From: Verrucomicrobiota bacterium
GTDB taxonomy: Bacteria; Verrucomicrobiota; Verrucomicrobiia; Verrucomicrobiales; DEV007
Length of the DNA: 45,656 bases
NCBI GenBank assembly: GCA_024277195.1
Contig: JAJRVS010000230.1
Location: 1 to 45,656, forward strand
Direction of reading: 5' to 3'
Made by a program: the position numbers and the translations under genes. The notes below the pieces were generated by a model. It did not search any database, had not been told where the DNA came from, and saw only the letters and a program-made list of their open reading frames with translations. Below are positions 1 through 9,150 of this stretch, piece by piece. Within the stretch, counting starts at the first letter, position 1; the number at the start of each line of letters is the position of its first letter.

Positions 1-1
1 A

Positions 2-316
2 AAGGGAGACCCTCTCTATAGCTTGCTGAATTCTGTAGTCGCCCAACTCGGTCAATTGATGGGTAATCATTGGGGTATCGGTTGGTCGGCGAATATGCAC
101 ACGGCTGATTATGTGCCTTTGACGGCACTTGGCCCCGGAGCGGAGAAGTTCCGCGGTTTTATTCAGAACACCGATGTCTTCCATCATTACCTAGCTTTAG
201 CCGGTATCGATTTCAAAAACCCTACGATGCCCTTGATGGTGGAGCATCCTGCTGTAGGCACATTATCTCCGGACTCTTTGGAGCAAGTGGAGGATTACCA
301 GAATGTGATGGTATAG
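2..316 (+). CDS. Alkaline phosphatase, C-terminal fragment
   Basis: Only the last 104 codons are present; the frame is open to the left edge, so the gene begins before the window. The visible part contains HTADYVPLTALGPG, which matches the region of PhoA-family alkaline phosphatases where a histidine (the H of HTADY) ligands an active-site zinc. It is followed by NTDVFHHYLALAG, also typical of the C-terminus in bacterial members. The enzyme would hydrolyse phosphate monoesters outside the cytoplasm. It converges on the minus-strand AsmA-like gene, with 14 bases between the two stop codons. The family call is good for such a short piece; substrate preference and export signal cannot be seen. 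Confidence 0.8.
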   Translation, partial: KGDPLYSLLNSVVAQLGQLMGNHWGIGWSANMHTADYVPLTALGPGAEKFRGFIQNTDVFHHYLALAGIDFKNPTMPLMVEHPAVGTLSPDSLEQVEDYQNVMV

Positions 317-330
317 CCTCTTGCAGCTCC

Positions 331-2991
331 TTAGCGCTGTGGCTCCAACTCTTTCTGTTTGGATGATTTGAGCTTGAAGTTAAAAAGCTTTTTGCGGGGC
401 TTTTTAGTTTCGCCAAGGCTTGGTGCAGAGGTATTGCGTTTGGGAAAGATGCTTATTTTTTTAGGAAGAATACGAGGGATGTATTTAGCCTTCCACTGGG
501 GGTCGGACATGGTGCCTTCAGCGTGATATTGAAGAATTTTGCTAACAACTTTGCTGACCGGAGATAGTAGGAATCCGGCGGTTCCGCGAATATCAAAAGA
601 TGCATCCATGTTGATTCTTTTATCGCTGAGTCGGATGCTGCCATCGCTCTTAAATTTGAATGTGCTTCCCAAAGCTTCAAGGTTTTCTGTTCGAACGATA
701 CCGTCTTCAAGCGTAAATACCGCAGACGCTTCTTTGACGATGCTGTAACCAGGCTTGGCTTTGGGTAAGATCTCAGTCATGATTTTTGAAAAAGACCCCA
801 ACATAGGAACAGCGAAGAGGTCGCCGTTGTGGAGGGTGGCACTGCCGGATCCACTTATTGAATTCAGGTCGCCATGAATTCCCTTGAGGTCGGCTTGCAT
901 GTGGAGGTCGCCGGTGGTGCTCTCGTAATTGCTGTAGAGGCGGGTGAGTTCGCGGAAATCGACATGATTGAGTTCGACACTTGCGGCATATCTTTTTTCT
1001 GTGTTGGGTTTTTCGATACGGTATTCTGCGGTGAGTTCACCATTCAGGGTTTTGGCAGTGAAAGATGTCAGATGGATCGTATCTTCTTTAATGAGTAAGT
1101 GGCCTTTGGGCTGGTCGAGTTTCAGCTCTTTGCCTAAAAATTTGTAGCTTAGGGGTGTATTGCCGGTGAATGCAATATCGAGATCATTTTGACGAATGTC
1201 TTGTCCGAGATCTTCTTTTTTACGCGCGTCGATATGGCCAGAGATCTGGATTGATGGGGGTTTGCTGAATCGGTAAGGAGTGAGTTTTTCTGCTAATTTG
1301 GGACTGAAGGCGCTCATGCCAGTGACAATGGGTAGGGTCCATTGACCTTTGACCACCTTAAATTGTTTTTTATCCAAGTGGTTGGATACCAGATCGGCGG
1401 AACCCACTCCGTCGGATCTGGCCATGACCAGATTGCGGTAGTAGTGCATGCGTTTGTCGTTGGCTTCGAAGTCGAGAGATATATGCTCAAAAAACACCCC
1501 GTTGAAGCGGCAGTTGCGCAGATCAATCGGGCCACTCATATTCCAAGTTCGAGGTTTCCAACTGGGGCCGCTTCCGGTGATACCGAGGTAGACGGTTGAT
1601 TCATTGTCAAAGCGCCATTTACGCAGAAATTTACGTGTTTTTTCTTTTGGCATGAATGGAATGAAGGTGGTAATATCGAATTTGATTTCGGCTTCAAAGC
1701 GAAAATCCTGGTTGGGGATGTCATACAAACCGTTGGCGATGGCCATTCCGCTTTTGTGATCCAGGCGTACATTTCTTAAATAATATTTCCCATCAGCCAG
1801 GCTGAAATCGGTTTTGAAACTATCAAAAACTTCTCCCCGACTGCCAAATTTTTCGCAGTGAAATTTGCCTATTGCTGTTAGGGGCAGCTTTGGAAATTCC
1901 AAAGCTCGGTCAAAAAACCAACGCCCTTCTATGTCGATTTGTGGAGGACTGAAAAACACCACTTCACCAATGGCGGGTGAGGGGTAAATGGAGTGAGCCA
2001 GGGATTGCACGTCGATGGATGATTCCAAATTGAAGTCCACGTATTTTTCAGAGCGCAACCATTCTCCGCGCAAACGTAGATTGCCTTTGTCATCTTGTAA
2101 GTTCAGTTGCCTTAATTTGACGGAGCTGCCGTCATAATCGATCAGCGCATTGATTTTTTTTGTGCGGTAACCCAGGCGGCTCAAATTATTGGCTGATATT
2201 CTAGCAGTGACACGCAAGGCGTCGAGTTCGTCCAGGGCACCATGCACGTCGAGTTCGATGCGGGGCACTTGGTCGTTGGGGAAAACGAAGGTATCCAGTT
2301 GAGTGAGGATCTGATGAAAAAGTTGACGGCGGGCACTGATCGAGTGGATTTGCTCGGCGCGTTTCTTTTTCAGCACCTTTTTGAGCACCTCTGGATCTTG
2401 CTCGGATGCATCGCTTTCATCGTCTTCTGCCGGTGCTTTAAAAAGTGAGCCTTTGAGGGAGAAATGGATGCCGTGGATCAGGGCTTCGGCTTTGACGATC
2501 TCGATTTTATCAGCGGGCATGAGGATGCGCGCAGAGCAACGGCGGATCAGCAGGCGCTCGCTGTTTTTATCCTTGGGATCGATGGGCAGGGATAGGTCGG
2601 CATCCTTGAAGTCGATGGTATTGATGCGGATTTTTTTATCCAGGACCTGGCTCAGGTCAATGTCGAGGATCACTTTGTCGATGAAAGCAATGACGGTTTT
2701 CCTATTGGCTTCCTGATAGAACCGCACATCCTGAGCGACAAGTCCCTGTAAGGGGCCGAGGGTGAGTTTGCCGATGTCGACGTAGTAGCCTTGTTTGGAA
2801 ATTTCGGCTTCGATCAGTTCACGCCAGGTGCGGGTGAAACCTTTTTCCCGCGCGTAATAAGCTCCCCAAGCCCCGCCTGCAATGGCGGTGATTAGAAGGA
2901 TGAGGAATATGGTGCGGCGCAGGTTCACAGTGAAGGACGATAAAACTGGATCAGATGCGGCTAAAGTCGTCTGAATATCAATCAGATGCAA
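331..2991 (-). CDS. AsmA-like envelope protein
   Basis: A protein of up to 886 residues with one N-terminal membrane anchor (about residues 28-46, TIFLILLITAIAGGAWGAYY) and a long, beta-rich periplasmic part. The last third (about 690-830) has the AsmA-like C-terminal pattern: a GSGSATLHNGDLFAVPMLG segment, then LGSTFKFKSDGSIRL and a G-T-MSDPQW motif near the end. Proteins of this superfamily (AsmA, TamB, YhdP) are thought to bridge inner and outer membranes and assist lipid or protein traffic; that role is family knowledge. The first ATG adds about 21 residues before the basic NLRR that precedes the membrane segment, so a GTG at 2928 is an alternative start. The tail is lysine-rich. It is divergent from the metallo-hydrolase gene. 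Confidence 0.72.
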   Translation of the reverse strand: MHLIDIQTTLAASDPVLSSFTVNLRRTIFLILLITAIAGGAWGAYYAREKGFTRTWRELIEAEISKQGYYVDIGKLTLGPLQGLVAQDVRFYQEANRKTVIAFIDKVILDIDLSQVLDKKIRINTIDFKDADLSLPIDPKDKNSERLLIRRCSARILMPADKIEIVKAEALIHGIHFSLKGSLFKAPAEDDESDASEQDPEVLKKVLKKKRAEQIHSISARRQLFHQILTQLDTFVFPNDQVPRIELDVHGALDELDALRVTARISANNLSRLGYRTKKINALIDYDGSSVKLRQLNLQDDKGNLRLRGEWLRSEKYVDFNLESSIDVQSLAHSIYPSPAIGEVVFFSPPQIDIEGRWFFDRALEFPKLPLTAIGKFHCEKFGSRGEVFDSFKTDFSLADGKYYLRNVRLDHKSGMAIANGLYDIPNQDFRFEAEIKFDITTFIPFMPKEKTRKFLRKWRFDNESTVYLGITGSGPSWKPRTWNMSGPIDLRNCRFNGVFFEHISLDFEANDKRMHYYRNLVMARSDGVGSADLVSNHLDKKQFKVVKGQWTLPIVTGMSAFSPKLAEKLTPYRFSKPPSIQISGHIDARKKEDLGQDIRQNDLDIAFTGNTPLSYKFLGKELKLDQPKGHLLIKEDTIHLTSFTAKTLNGELTAEYRIEKPNTEKRYAASVELNHVDFRELTRLYSNYESTTGDLHMQADLKGIHGDLNSISGSGSATLHNGDLFAVPMLGSFSKIMTEILPKAKPGYSIVKEASAVFTLEDGIVRTENLEALGSTFKFKSDGSIRLSDKRINMDASFDIRGTAGFLLSPVSKVVSKILQYHAEGTMSDPQWKAKYIPRILPKKISIFPKRNTSAPSLGETKKPRKKLFNFKLKSSKQKELEPQR

Positions 2992-3067
2992 GAATTGCTG
3001 CTAAAAATGGCAGCATTGGAAAAAATCAGTTGTTTAGCGGAACTTAAATATCTAGGATCACCATGAA

Positions 3068-3928
3068 ATGCTTGAATTTGCGGTATTAGGAAGTGGAAGC
3101 GCTGGCAACAGCGCGGTGTTGTGTTTGGGGCAGACCCGTATTCTCATCGATGCTGGATTGAGCGCCAAGCAGTTGTGTCTGCGTTTGGAAAAAGTGGGCA
3201 TTGATCCTGATTCGATCGATGCAGCGGTATTGACCCACGAGCACAGTGATCATGTCAGGGGACTGGATGTGTTTTGCCGTAAGCGCAAGTTGGAGGTGTA
3301 TGCTTGTTCTCATACCAGTGCTTTGGTGCGGGAGTCGATGAAATCGGAAGTGGTGTGGAAGCAGTTTGTGGCTGGAGATGGGTTTCAAGTGGGAGGAATC
3401 CAAGTGGAAAGCTTTTCGATTCCCCATGATGCAGTGGATCCGGTGGGTTTTGTTTTTCGAAGCAAAGAGAGTTGCCTGGGTTTTGTCAGTGATATCGGTC
3501 AAGTGACTGAAATGGTCAGACAGCGACTCAAAAAGGTGAACACTCTTTTTGTCGAAGCCAACTATGACGAGCTGATGTTACAGGAAGATCAACGCCGTCC
3601 CTGGGCGATCAAACAACGCATTGCTTCGCGTCACGGGCATTTGTCGAATGTGCAAGCGGCCGAGCTGGCGGTGGCGTCAGCTTCGCCAATCATGTGCCGA
3701 GTGGTATTGGGGCATTTGAGCAGTGATTGCAATACCGCTGAGGTGGCAACAGGGTTTGTGAAAAAGGAACTGAATGCCGCAGGCGGTTTGCACGTCGAGG
3801 TGTCCTGTGCCACGCAACGTGAGCCGATGGAGTTACGTCGAGTTGCCGATCCGACGCTCAAGCAAGATGACGAAGGGACGTCGAGCGAGCCGATGGAGGA
3901 AGCAAGCCAGCCTCATTGGAGTTTGTGA
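3068..3928 (+). CDS. MBL-fold metallo-hydrolase, YycJ/WalJ-like
   Basis: A 286-residue metallo-beta-lactamase-fold protein. LGSGSAGNSAVL at residues 7-18 is the signature of the YycJ subgroup, and THEHSDH at 56-62 is the dinuclear metal site. Later histidines in SIPHDAVDP (about 117) and RHGHLSN (about 194) and GHLSSDCN (about 220) complete the usual ligand set. YycJ-type proteins are single-domain phosphodiesterase-like enzymes, some implicated in DNA repair or cell-wall signalling; the substrate here is unknown. The last 30 residues (EPMEEASQPHWSL) are a polar extension. The gene lies 87 bases before trpE on the same strand and may share its transcript, but nothing links them functionally. 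Confidence 0.82.
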   Translation: MLEFAVLGSGSAGNSAVLCLGQTRILIDAGLSAKQLCLRLEKVGIDPDSIDAAVLTHEHSDHVRGLDVFCRKRKLEVYACSHTSALVRESMKSEVVWKQFVAGDGFQVGGIQVESFSIPHDAVDPVGFVFRSKESCLGFVSDIGQVTEMVRQRLKKVNTLFVEANYDELMLQEDQRRPWAIKQRIASRHGHLSNVQAAELAVASASPIMCRVVLGHLSSDCNTAEVATGFVKKELNAAGGLHVEVSCATQREPMELRRVADPTLKQDDEGTSSEPMEEASQPHWSL

Positions 3929-4015
3929 CTTGATTTTGTTTCATTGCAAAGCACGGCACAAGGTGCATCTTGCCAAAAAAGGACGGGTGCAGCTCCGTTG
4001 TTATAGGAAACTCTA

Positions 4016-5527
4016 ATGATATCGTTAAAACCATCGCTGGACGAATTCAAGTCCCTCTGTGAACAGGGGAACTTGATTCCTGTATACACTGAGTTGGTGG
4101 CGGATTATGAAACTCCGGTATCGGCATTTCAGAAAATCAGTGCTGATGGCGGGCCGTGTTTTTTATTGGAATCAGCGGAGAACAGTGAGGAGGTCGGACG
4201 TTATTCTTTTCTGGGCAGTGGGCCGAAAATGATTTTTGAAGCACGGGGGCGAGAGATTAAGCTGACGACCGGAACGGAGGTCAAAGAGTATCACCTGAAT
4301 GAAGCGCAGGGAGACCCCCTGAATGAACTGGAGCGTATCATGGAGAGCTTCCGGCCTGTCAGAAACAGTGAGCTACCTGTTTTTGATGGTGGGGCGGTCG
4401 GTTATTTGGCCTACGATATGGTGCGTTTTTTCGAGCCAAGTATTCCGGCGCCACCAAAAGACGAGCTTGGCGTTCCTGACATGATTTTTATGGTGACGGA
4501 TACGCTGGTGATTTTTGATCATCGCTATCGACGGATGCAACTGGTCGCGAATATTTGTGTGGATGACTACGAGTCTGCAGAGCAGGCTTACGAAGCCGCT
4601 AGGGAGAAAATCAAGGGGCTGATTGTCTGTTTGTCGGAGCCTCTGCAATTCGAGCCCCTGGTCGCGCTGGCCGAAGCGGACGAAATCGAGCCGAGGAGCA
4701 ATACCACCAAGGAGGCTTACGAGGCGATGGTGGAAAAAGCGAAAGAATATATTTACGCCGGTGATGTGTTCCAAGTGGTGCCGTCCCAGCGTTTTGAGGC
4801 TGACTACACAGGGAGCCCGGTGGACCTCTATCGCGCCTTACGGCATGTGAATCCTTCACCTTATATGTTTTGCCTACAATTTGATGACGACTTTTCTTTA
4901 GTGGGAAGCTCGCCTGAAGTTCATGTGCGGGCGATTGATAAGAAGATTGAGATACGCCCTCTTGCGGGAACGCGTAAGAGAGGGGTAACAGCGGAAGATG
5001 ATCAGGCCTTGGCTGACGACTTGCTCTCAGATCCCAAGGAGCGTGCCGAGCACATCATGCTGATTGATCTGGCGAGAAATGATGTAGGGCGAGTGGCTTG
5101 CTACGATTCAGTGAAGGTCACGGATTTTATGATCATCGAAAAGTTCAGCCACGTCATGCATATCGTGTCGGATGTTGAAGGGCTGTTGAAAGATGACAAA
5201 AATGCTTACGACGTGATGCGGGCGACTTTCCCAGCGGGAACGGTTTCCGGTAGCCCTAAGGTAAGAGCGATGCAGATTATCAATGAGATGGAAGAGAGTA
5301 AACGCTGTGCTTATGCAGGGGCGGTGGGCTATTTTGGTTTTGATGGCAATTCGGATTCCTGCATTGCTCTGCGCACAGTGGTGTTGAAGGGTGGGAAAGC
5401 TTATGTGCAGGCAGGCGCGGGGATAGTAGCTGACTCAGTGCCGGAAAATGAATACGAAGAAACCGTGAACAAAGCCCGGGGAATGATGCGGGCAATCGCC
5501 AGAGCGAGGCAACTCGCAGAACTGTAA
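4016..5527 (+). CDS. trpE: Anthranilate synthase component I
   Basis: A 503-residue TrpE that, with TrpG, converts chorismate and glutamine to anthranilate, the first step of tryptophan synthesis. The N-terminal domain carries LLES at residues 50-53 with a serine at 64, the LLES-x10-S motif that binds tryptophan for feedback inhibition, so the enzyme is probably allosterically regulated. The chorismate-binding domain is complete: VVPSQRF (about 256), [37 protein letters not shown] and the C-terminal [18 protein letters not shown]. The length is normal. An AGGAAA six bases before the ATG supports the start. trpG follows after 17 bases. The leader shows no Trp-codon peptide, so no attenuator is claimed. 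Confidence 0.96.
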   Translation: MISLKPSLDEFKSLCEQGNLIPVYTELVADYETPVSAFQKISADGGPCFLLESAENSEEVGRYSFLGSGPKMIFEARGREIKLTTGTEVKEYHLNEAQGDPLNELERIMESFRPVRNSELPVFDGGAVGYLAYDMVRFFEPSIPAPPKDELGVPDMIFMVTDTLVIFDHRYRRMQLVANICVDDYESAEQAYEAAREKIKGLIVCLSEPLQFEPLVALAEADEIEPRSNTTKEAYEAMVEKAKEYIYAGDVFQVVPSQRFEADYTGSPVDLYRALRHVNPSPYMFCLQFDDDFSLVGSSPEVHVRAIDKKIEIRPLAGTRKRGVTAEDDQALADDLLSDPKERAEHIMLIDLARNDVGRVACYDSVKVTDFMIIEKFSHVMHIVSDVEGLLKDDKNAYDVMRATFPAGTVSGSPKVRAMQIINEMEESKRCAYAGAVGYFGFDGNSDSCIALRTVVLKGGKAYVQAGAGIVADSVPENEYEETVNKARGMMRAIARARQLAEL

Positions 5528-5544
5528 TTTTAAATTTTATAGCT

Positions 5545-6111
5545 GTGCTCTTAGTCATCGATAATTACGATTCATTCACTTACAATCTCGTCCAGTACTT
5601 TGGTGAGTTGGGCGCGGAACTGGAAGTGTATCGTAATGATGAAATAAGCATCGACGAGATACGGGAGAAAAATCCTGAGCGGATTTGTATTTCTCCGGGG
5701 CCCTGCACGCCAAACGAAGCGGGCATCAGTTGTGATGTGATTCGTGAGTTTGGTGAAAGTTTACCGTTACTTGGAGTGTGTCTAGGGCATCAATGCCTGG
5801 CGCAGGTGTATGGCGCGCAGGTGGTGCGAGCAGATCGCCTGATGCACGGCAAAACTTCACCGATCAAACATCACGATGATGGATTGTTTGCCGGATTGGA
5901 GAATCCTTTTGAAGCGACGCGTTATCATTCACTGATCGTGAAACGCGATACGATCTCAGATTTTTTGGAGATCACGGCGGAGACGGAAGAGGGCGAGGTG
6001 ATGGGTTTAAAACATCGTGAGCATGAACTTTACGGCGTGCAGTTTCACCCCGAGTCGATTTTGACGAAAGAGGGGAAGAAGCTCTTGAAGAACTTCTTGG
6101 AGGTGGGTTGA
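5545..6111 (+). CDS. trpG: Anthranilate synthase component II, glutamine amidotransferase
   Basis: A 188-residue class I glutamine amidotransferase supplying ammonia to TrpE. The catalytic triad is visible: Cys79 in LLGVCLGHQ, His168 and Glu170 in [26 protein letters not shown] at the N-terminus and [12 protein letters not shown] at 49-60 are typical of TrpG/PabA. The start is a GTG at 5545, giving a leader-less [12 protein letters not shown]-terminus that aligns with the family; no ATG is suitably placed. The position directly behind trpE makes the tryptophan role likely, though such subunits often also serve aminodeoxychorismate synthase, and no pabB is in the window. The other trp genes are absent, so the pathway is dispersed in this genome. 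Confidence 0.94.
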   Translation: MLLVIDNYDSFTYNLVQYFGELGAELEVYRNDEISIDEIREKNPERICISPGPCTPNEAGISCDVIREFGESLPLLGVCLGHQCLAQVYGAQVVRADRLMHGKTSPIKHHDDGLFAGLENPFEATRYHSLIVKRDTISDFLEITAETEEGEVMGLKHREHELYGVQFHPESILTKEGKKLLKNFLEVG

Positions 6112-6119
6112 AAGAGGGT

Positions 6120-6155
6120 GAACCACTAATTCACACGAATAGACACTAATAAGAG
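6120..6155 (+). repeat. 36-base intergenic repeat, copy 1
   Basis: A stretch beginning GAACCACTAATTCACACGAA lies just after trpG and matches 29 of 36 bases at 16889-16924, between dhaK and dhaL. Both copies end in ACACTAATAAGAG and sit directly before a gene on one strand or after one on the other. It looks like a short dispersed repeat rather than a ribosome-binding region. Function unknown. Confidence 0.45.
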
Positions 6156-6163
6156 GGAAAAGG

Positions 6164-6355
6164 ATGAAGGTGTGGGGCAAGATTATTTTTTCTTTAAGTG
6201 TTTTGGTTATAGGAGGTCTAAGTTGTCACAAGCAAACAGAGGAAGCTGTTGTTAGTAATTTGTCTTTCGATTTGGAACCGACCCAGTTCGTTAAGTTAAC
6301 TTGTCAGGCAATGGAAGGTGATAAGGATGCTGCGTTTCGACTGTATAGTTATTGA
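6164..6355 (+). pseudogene. Small lipoprotein, probably truncated
   Basis: A 63-codon frame with a clear lipoprotein signal: basic MKVWGK, a hydrophobic stretch IIFSLSVLVIGG and a lipobox ending in Cys21 (GLSC). GGGAAAAGGATG gives a good ribosome-binding site. The mature part is only about 42 residues and stops at FRLYSY, in a segment (QAMEGDKDAAFRLYSY) that resembles the beginning of a Sel1/TPR-like helical repeat. A -1 shift just before the stop opens about 26 more codons (LLKLLNENKADQRAASIKGIE and on) that end inside the edge of the hairpin element at 6415. I therefore read it as a gene broken by a frameshift and/or by the repeat, although a genuine short lipoprotein cannot be excluded. 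Confidence 0.45.
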
Positions 6356-6414
6356 AGCTGCTCAATGAAAATAAGGCCGATCAGAGAGCCGCGTCGATCA
6401 AGGGGATTGAGGGA

Positions 6415-6700
6415 GGTGGAGGACAAAAGAGTTAGTCATTGTTTGTTGAAAGCTACCTTATCAACCATTAACATTATTTCGCCCTTTTAGGGCTGGTAAT
6501 AAAACCGATTTAACCCCGGCGCTTCGCACCGGGCTATCACATTTTGTCCTTACAGGACAGTTTGCTTTCATCTCTTTTGCACCAGCGGTGCTCAATGATA
6601 TAACCCAGTGCGAAGCGCTGGGTGAAAAATCCAATTCTTCCAGCCCTGCATGGGCGAAACGCACAGCTTGTCAGCGGCTTAACTATTCTGTCTTACCCCC
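6415..6700. repeat. Six-hairpin symmetric repeat element, copy A
   Basis: A non-coding element holding six short hairpins in series: GCCCT/AGGGC (6481-6493), CCCGG..CCGGG with a GC-TTC-GC core (6515-6533), TGTCCT/AGGACA (6545-6559), GCACC/GGTGC (6579-6591), ACCCAG..CTGGGT with a GC-GAA-GC core (6603-6623) and GCCC/GGGC (6643-6655). The order is two-fold symmetric: hairpins 1 and 6, and 2 and 5, are inverted versions of each other. The ends also mirror: GGACAAAAGAGTTAG at 6421 against the complement of CTTAACTATTCTGTC near 6692. A second copy lies inverted at 25097-25306 at nearly 90 percent identity by eye. It fills the gap between the broken lipoprotein gene and the next minus-strand gene. 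Confidence 0.8.
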
Positions 6701-6736
6701 ATTGAGGGCGGTGGCGGTTTTGACTGAAGAGCGGAT

Positions 6737-7072
6737 TCAATCTTTGAGTTTTTTGTTTAGATCATCCCGGCAGGCTTGGCAGTAGCTGTATTTGACGGGG
6801 ATGGTGTAGAGCTCGGATTTCTGTTCGGCGAGGTCACTGTTGTGGTTGGGAAAAGCGGCGGCGATGGCGGTGTATTCATCGGTGGGCAGGATGCAGACTT
6901 CGGGGCTTTGTGCAAAGCCGTTGACGCTGATGAGTTTTTGCCGGTGCAGACTGCAGAACTTTTCCCCTTGGGCATTGGTGTAGCTAGGTTTGCCCTGATA
7001 GGCTTGAGGTGTAGCGCAGGATGTGAGCAGGACGCTTAATAAGAGGGCTAAGAAGTAGTGGGTGGTTTTCAT
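6737..7072 (-). CDS. Small lipoprotein, unknown function
   Basis: A 111-residue protein with a lipoprotein signal peptide (MKTTHYFLALLLSVLLTSC; lipobox LLTSC, lipidated Cys19). The mature part carries a CSLHRQKL segment, a lone cysteine in EVCILP, and a C-terminal YCQACRDDL, a Cys-x2-Cys pair that with the CSLH could bind a metal or form disulfides. I do not recognise a family. It is the last gene of a probable minus-strand operon: the methyltransferase gene ends 12 bases upstream. The predicted location is an outer or inner membrane surface. Confidence 0.7.
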   Translation of the reverse strand: MKTTHYFLALLLSVLLTSCATPQAYQGKPSYTNAQGEKFCSLHRQKLISVNGFAQSPEVCILPTDEYTAIAAAFPNHNSDLAEQKSELYTIPVKYSYCQACRDDLNKKLKD

Positions 7073-7084
7073 GGTGAGTTGTGG

Positions 7085-7867
7085 TTAAGAGGGCATTTTC
7101 ACCGCTCGAGTGGCGAGGAAGGTGGGCATGTAGGGATTGAGGGCGGTGGATTCATCGTCCCAAGTGTCTTCGTAGAGATCGGCAATCATAAAGCCTGCCT
7201 GGGTTTGGCCGCCGATTTGGTCTTGTAGGCTGTGGCTGTATTCGAGGCTGAGGTTGGCTTCGATCTGGTCGTCGAGTTGGTCTTCGGAGAGGGACTCCAA
7301 GTCACTGTAGGGCAGGGGGTATTTGACAATCAATTCGCCGGTTTTTTCGCCGTGTTCGTGATCAAAGAGAAAAAATGCAGGGTTCATGAAACCGCTGAGC
7401 AGGCTTCCGCCCGGTTTGAGAATACGATAACATTCTTTCCATACAGGGAGAACATCGGGCACAAAAACGTTGGATACCGGATGAAAGATAAGATCGAAGG
7501 ATTGATCAGCAAAGGCGGAAAGGTCCGCCATGTCGCCTTGCAGGGTGGTGATATCCAATCCGTGTTGGTCGGCAACGAGTTGGTCTTTTTCCAACTGCAC
7601 ATCAGAGTTGTCAAAGGATGTTACTTTTGCCCCTGCTGCGGCAAAAACGGGAACCTGTTGACCTCCACCACATGCGAGACAGAGCAGGTCAAGCTTTTCT
7701 AAGTCGGGCAACCAAGCGCTGGGAACGGTTTTGTTCGGGGTCAGGATGACCTGCCAGTTTCCGCTCAGAGCTTGCTCGATGATTTCTGGCTCCACGGGTG
7801 TGCTCCAGCGGCAGCCTTCCATCGATTGGAAGTTCCAGGCATTGCGGTTGAATTCGGTGATGTTCAA
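7085..7867 (-). CDS. Class I SAM-dependent methyltransferase
   Basis: A 260-residue Rossmann-fold methyltransferase. Motif I is LLCLACGGGQQVPVFAAAGA (about residues 61-80); the acidic residue at the end of strand 2 is in VTSFDNSD (about 83-90), GDMADLSAFADQSFD (about 110-125) is motif II/III, and LKPGGSLLSGF (about 150) the post-motif loop. It should transfer a methyl group from S-adenosylmethionine in the cytoplasm; the substrate is not evident. It starts five bases after the beta-propeller gene and is followed 12 bases later by the small lipoprotein gene, so the three are probably cotranscribed, but no shared function is apparent. Confidence 0.85.
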   Translation of the reverse strand: MNITEFNRNAWNFQSMEGCRWSTPVEPEIIEQALSGNWQVILTPNKTVPSAWLPDLEKLDLLCLACGGGQQVPVFAAAGAKVTSFDNSDVQLEKDQLVADQHGLDITTLQGDMADLSAFADQSFDLIFHPVSNVFVPDVLPVWKECYRILKPGGSLLSGFMNPAFFLFDHEHGEKTGELIVKYPLPYSDLESLSEDQLDDQIEANLSLEYSHSLQDQIGGQTQAGFMIADLYEDTWDDESTALNPYMPTFLATRAVKMPS

Positions 7868-7872
7868 GATGC

Positions 7873-9150
7873 TCAGGGCTTGCCGATGCGGAACAGGGCG
7901 GAGTCAGTGCGGATCAAAAGGGACCCGTCGGTAACAGCGAAGGAGGACAGGCCGTGTTCGCCGATGTCATTGGTGGCCACCACATCGAGTTTTTTACCGG
8001 GTTTGATTACAGTGGTGACGCCTTCTCCGTCATGAAAATAAATCAGGCCACCTGCGTAGATAGGTGCGGAGGAATAGTTTTTTTTGGTCAGACGATCTTC
8101 CCAGATGACTTTGCCGCTTTTGGCATCGAGGCAGGTAGCGAGTCCCTTGTCGTCATTCATGTAGAGGTAGTCATCGACGATGATGGGAGAGGATTCCTTG
8201 GGAACGTTTTTTTCATGAACCCAAGCGACATGCGTTTTGGTGACATCCCCTTCGCCGTCCGCGCGAATGGCCATCAGTTTGGCTTTATTAAATCCAGTGC
8301 TGACATAGATCAAGCCGTTGGCATACAAGGGACGGGAGACCACCGAATAACCTTCACCGTAACCGCATCGCCAGAGTTCCTTGCCATTGCTCGGATCATA
8401 GGCGATGACGGCGCCACTGGCCGGGCTGATCAATTGGCGTTGACCGTTCACCTCGATCAGTAGAGGAGTGGTGAAAGAGAAGTTGCGTGCGACTTCGACG
8501 TTCCGTTTGGTTTTCCATTTGCTTTTGCCGCTGTTTTTGTTGAGCGCGATGATGAACGGATCGTCTTTGCCATCACAACTGAAGATGAGCAGATCATCGA
8601 CGAGCACTGGAGATCCTCCATTTCCGTGCACTGGATTGTACTGGACATTTGTTTTCCACAGGGTTTTTCCGTCGTCTGCATTCAGGCAGGCGGTGCCGTC
8701 GTGACCGAAGTGGACATAGAGTTTGCCATCTTCAAAAATCGGCGTCGGGGAGGCATGACTGTTTTTTTTGTGCATGCGGGCAGGTTTGCCTTTTTGTTTG
8801 CCAAAAACTTCGACATCCCAGAGAATTTTGCCATCGTCGGCATTCACTGCCAAGGCGTGCAGGGTGTAATTGTTTTTCCCTTCGGAGATGGCGGTGGTGA
8901 GGAAAATTTGTGAATCGACGACGATGGGGGAAGACCAGGCGATACCTGGAATATCACTTTTCCAAGCAACGTTTTTATCCGCAGACCATTTAACCGGGAC
9001 ATCCTTGGCTTGTGAGTGACCCTGTCCGCCAGGGCCGCGGAACTCGGGCCAGTCCTCGGCTTGCGTCTGCTGTTTGGAAAGCAGGGTGAATCCAGTGAAT
9101 AAGGAGAAAGAAAAAAGAGCAGCGGTTTTGAGGGGATGGTTGATTTTCAC
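7873..9150 (-). CDS. PQQ-like beta-propeller repeat protein, exported
   Basis: A 425-residue protein with an N-terminal signal peptide (about residues 1-31, ending near TQAEDWPEF) and then the opening DWPEFRGPGGQG typical of a large family in planctomycetes and verrucomicrobia. Repeats of the type ADDGKILWDVEVFG, ADDGKTLWKTNV, NSGKSKWKTKR, SNGKELWRCGYG and KSGKVIWEDRL recur about every 45-60 residues, giving a WD40/PQQ-like (BamB-like) propeller. Catalytic residues of PQQ dehydrogenases are not evident, so it is more likely a binding or scaffold protein in the periplasm. It is the first gene of the minus-strand trio and is divergent from the glycosidase gene; 253 bases separate the starts, with no clear regulatory element seen. 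Confidence 0.85.
   Translation of the reverse strand: MKINHPLKTAALFSFSLFTGFTLLSKQQTQAEDWPEFRGPGGQGHSQAKDVPVKWSADKNVAWKSDIPGIAWSSPIVVDSQIFLTTAISEGKNNYTLHALAVNADDGKILWDVEVFGKQKGKPARMHKKNSHASPTPIFEDGKLYVHFGHDGTACLNADDGKTLWKTNVQYNPVHGNGGSPVLVDDLLIFSCDGKDDPFIIALNKNSGKSKWKTKRNVEVARNFSFTTPLLIEVNGQRQLISPASGAVIAYDPSNGKELWRCGYGEGYSVVSRPLYANGLIYVSTGFNKAKLMAIRADGEGDVTKTHVAWVHEKNVPKESSPIIVDDYLYMNDDKGLATCLDAKSGKVIWEDRLTKKNYSSAPIYAGGLIYFHDGEGVTTVIKPGKKLDVVATNDIGEHGLSSFAVTDGSLLIRTDSALFRIGKP

Noticed and set aside
6461-6664. Minus-strand frame in the hairpin element whose peptide is also encoded by the inverted copy at 25064-25321
   Set aside because: The two peptides look alike only because the DNA is repeated; differences are mostly amino-acid-changing and the frame tracks the hairpins, so it is not selected as protein.
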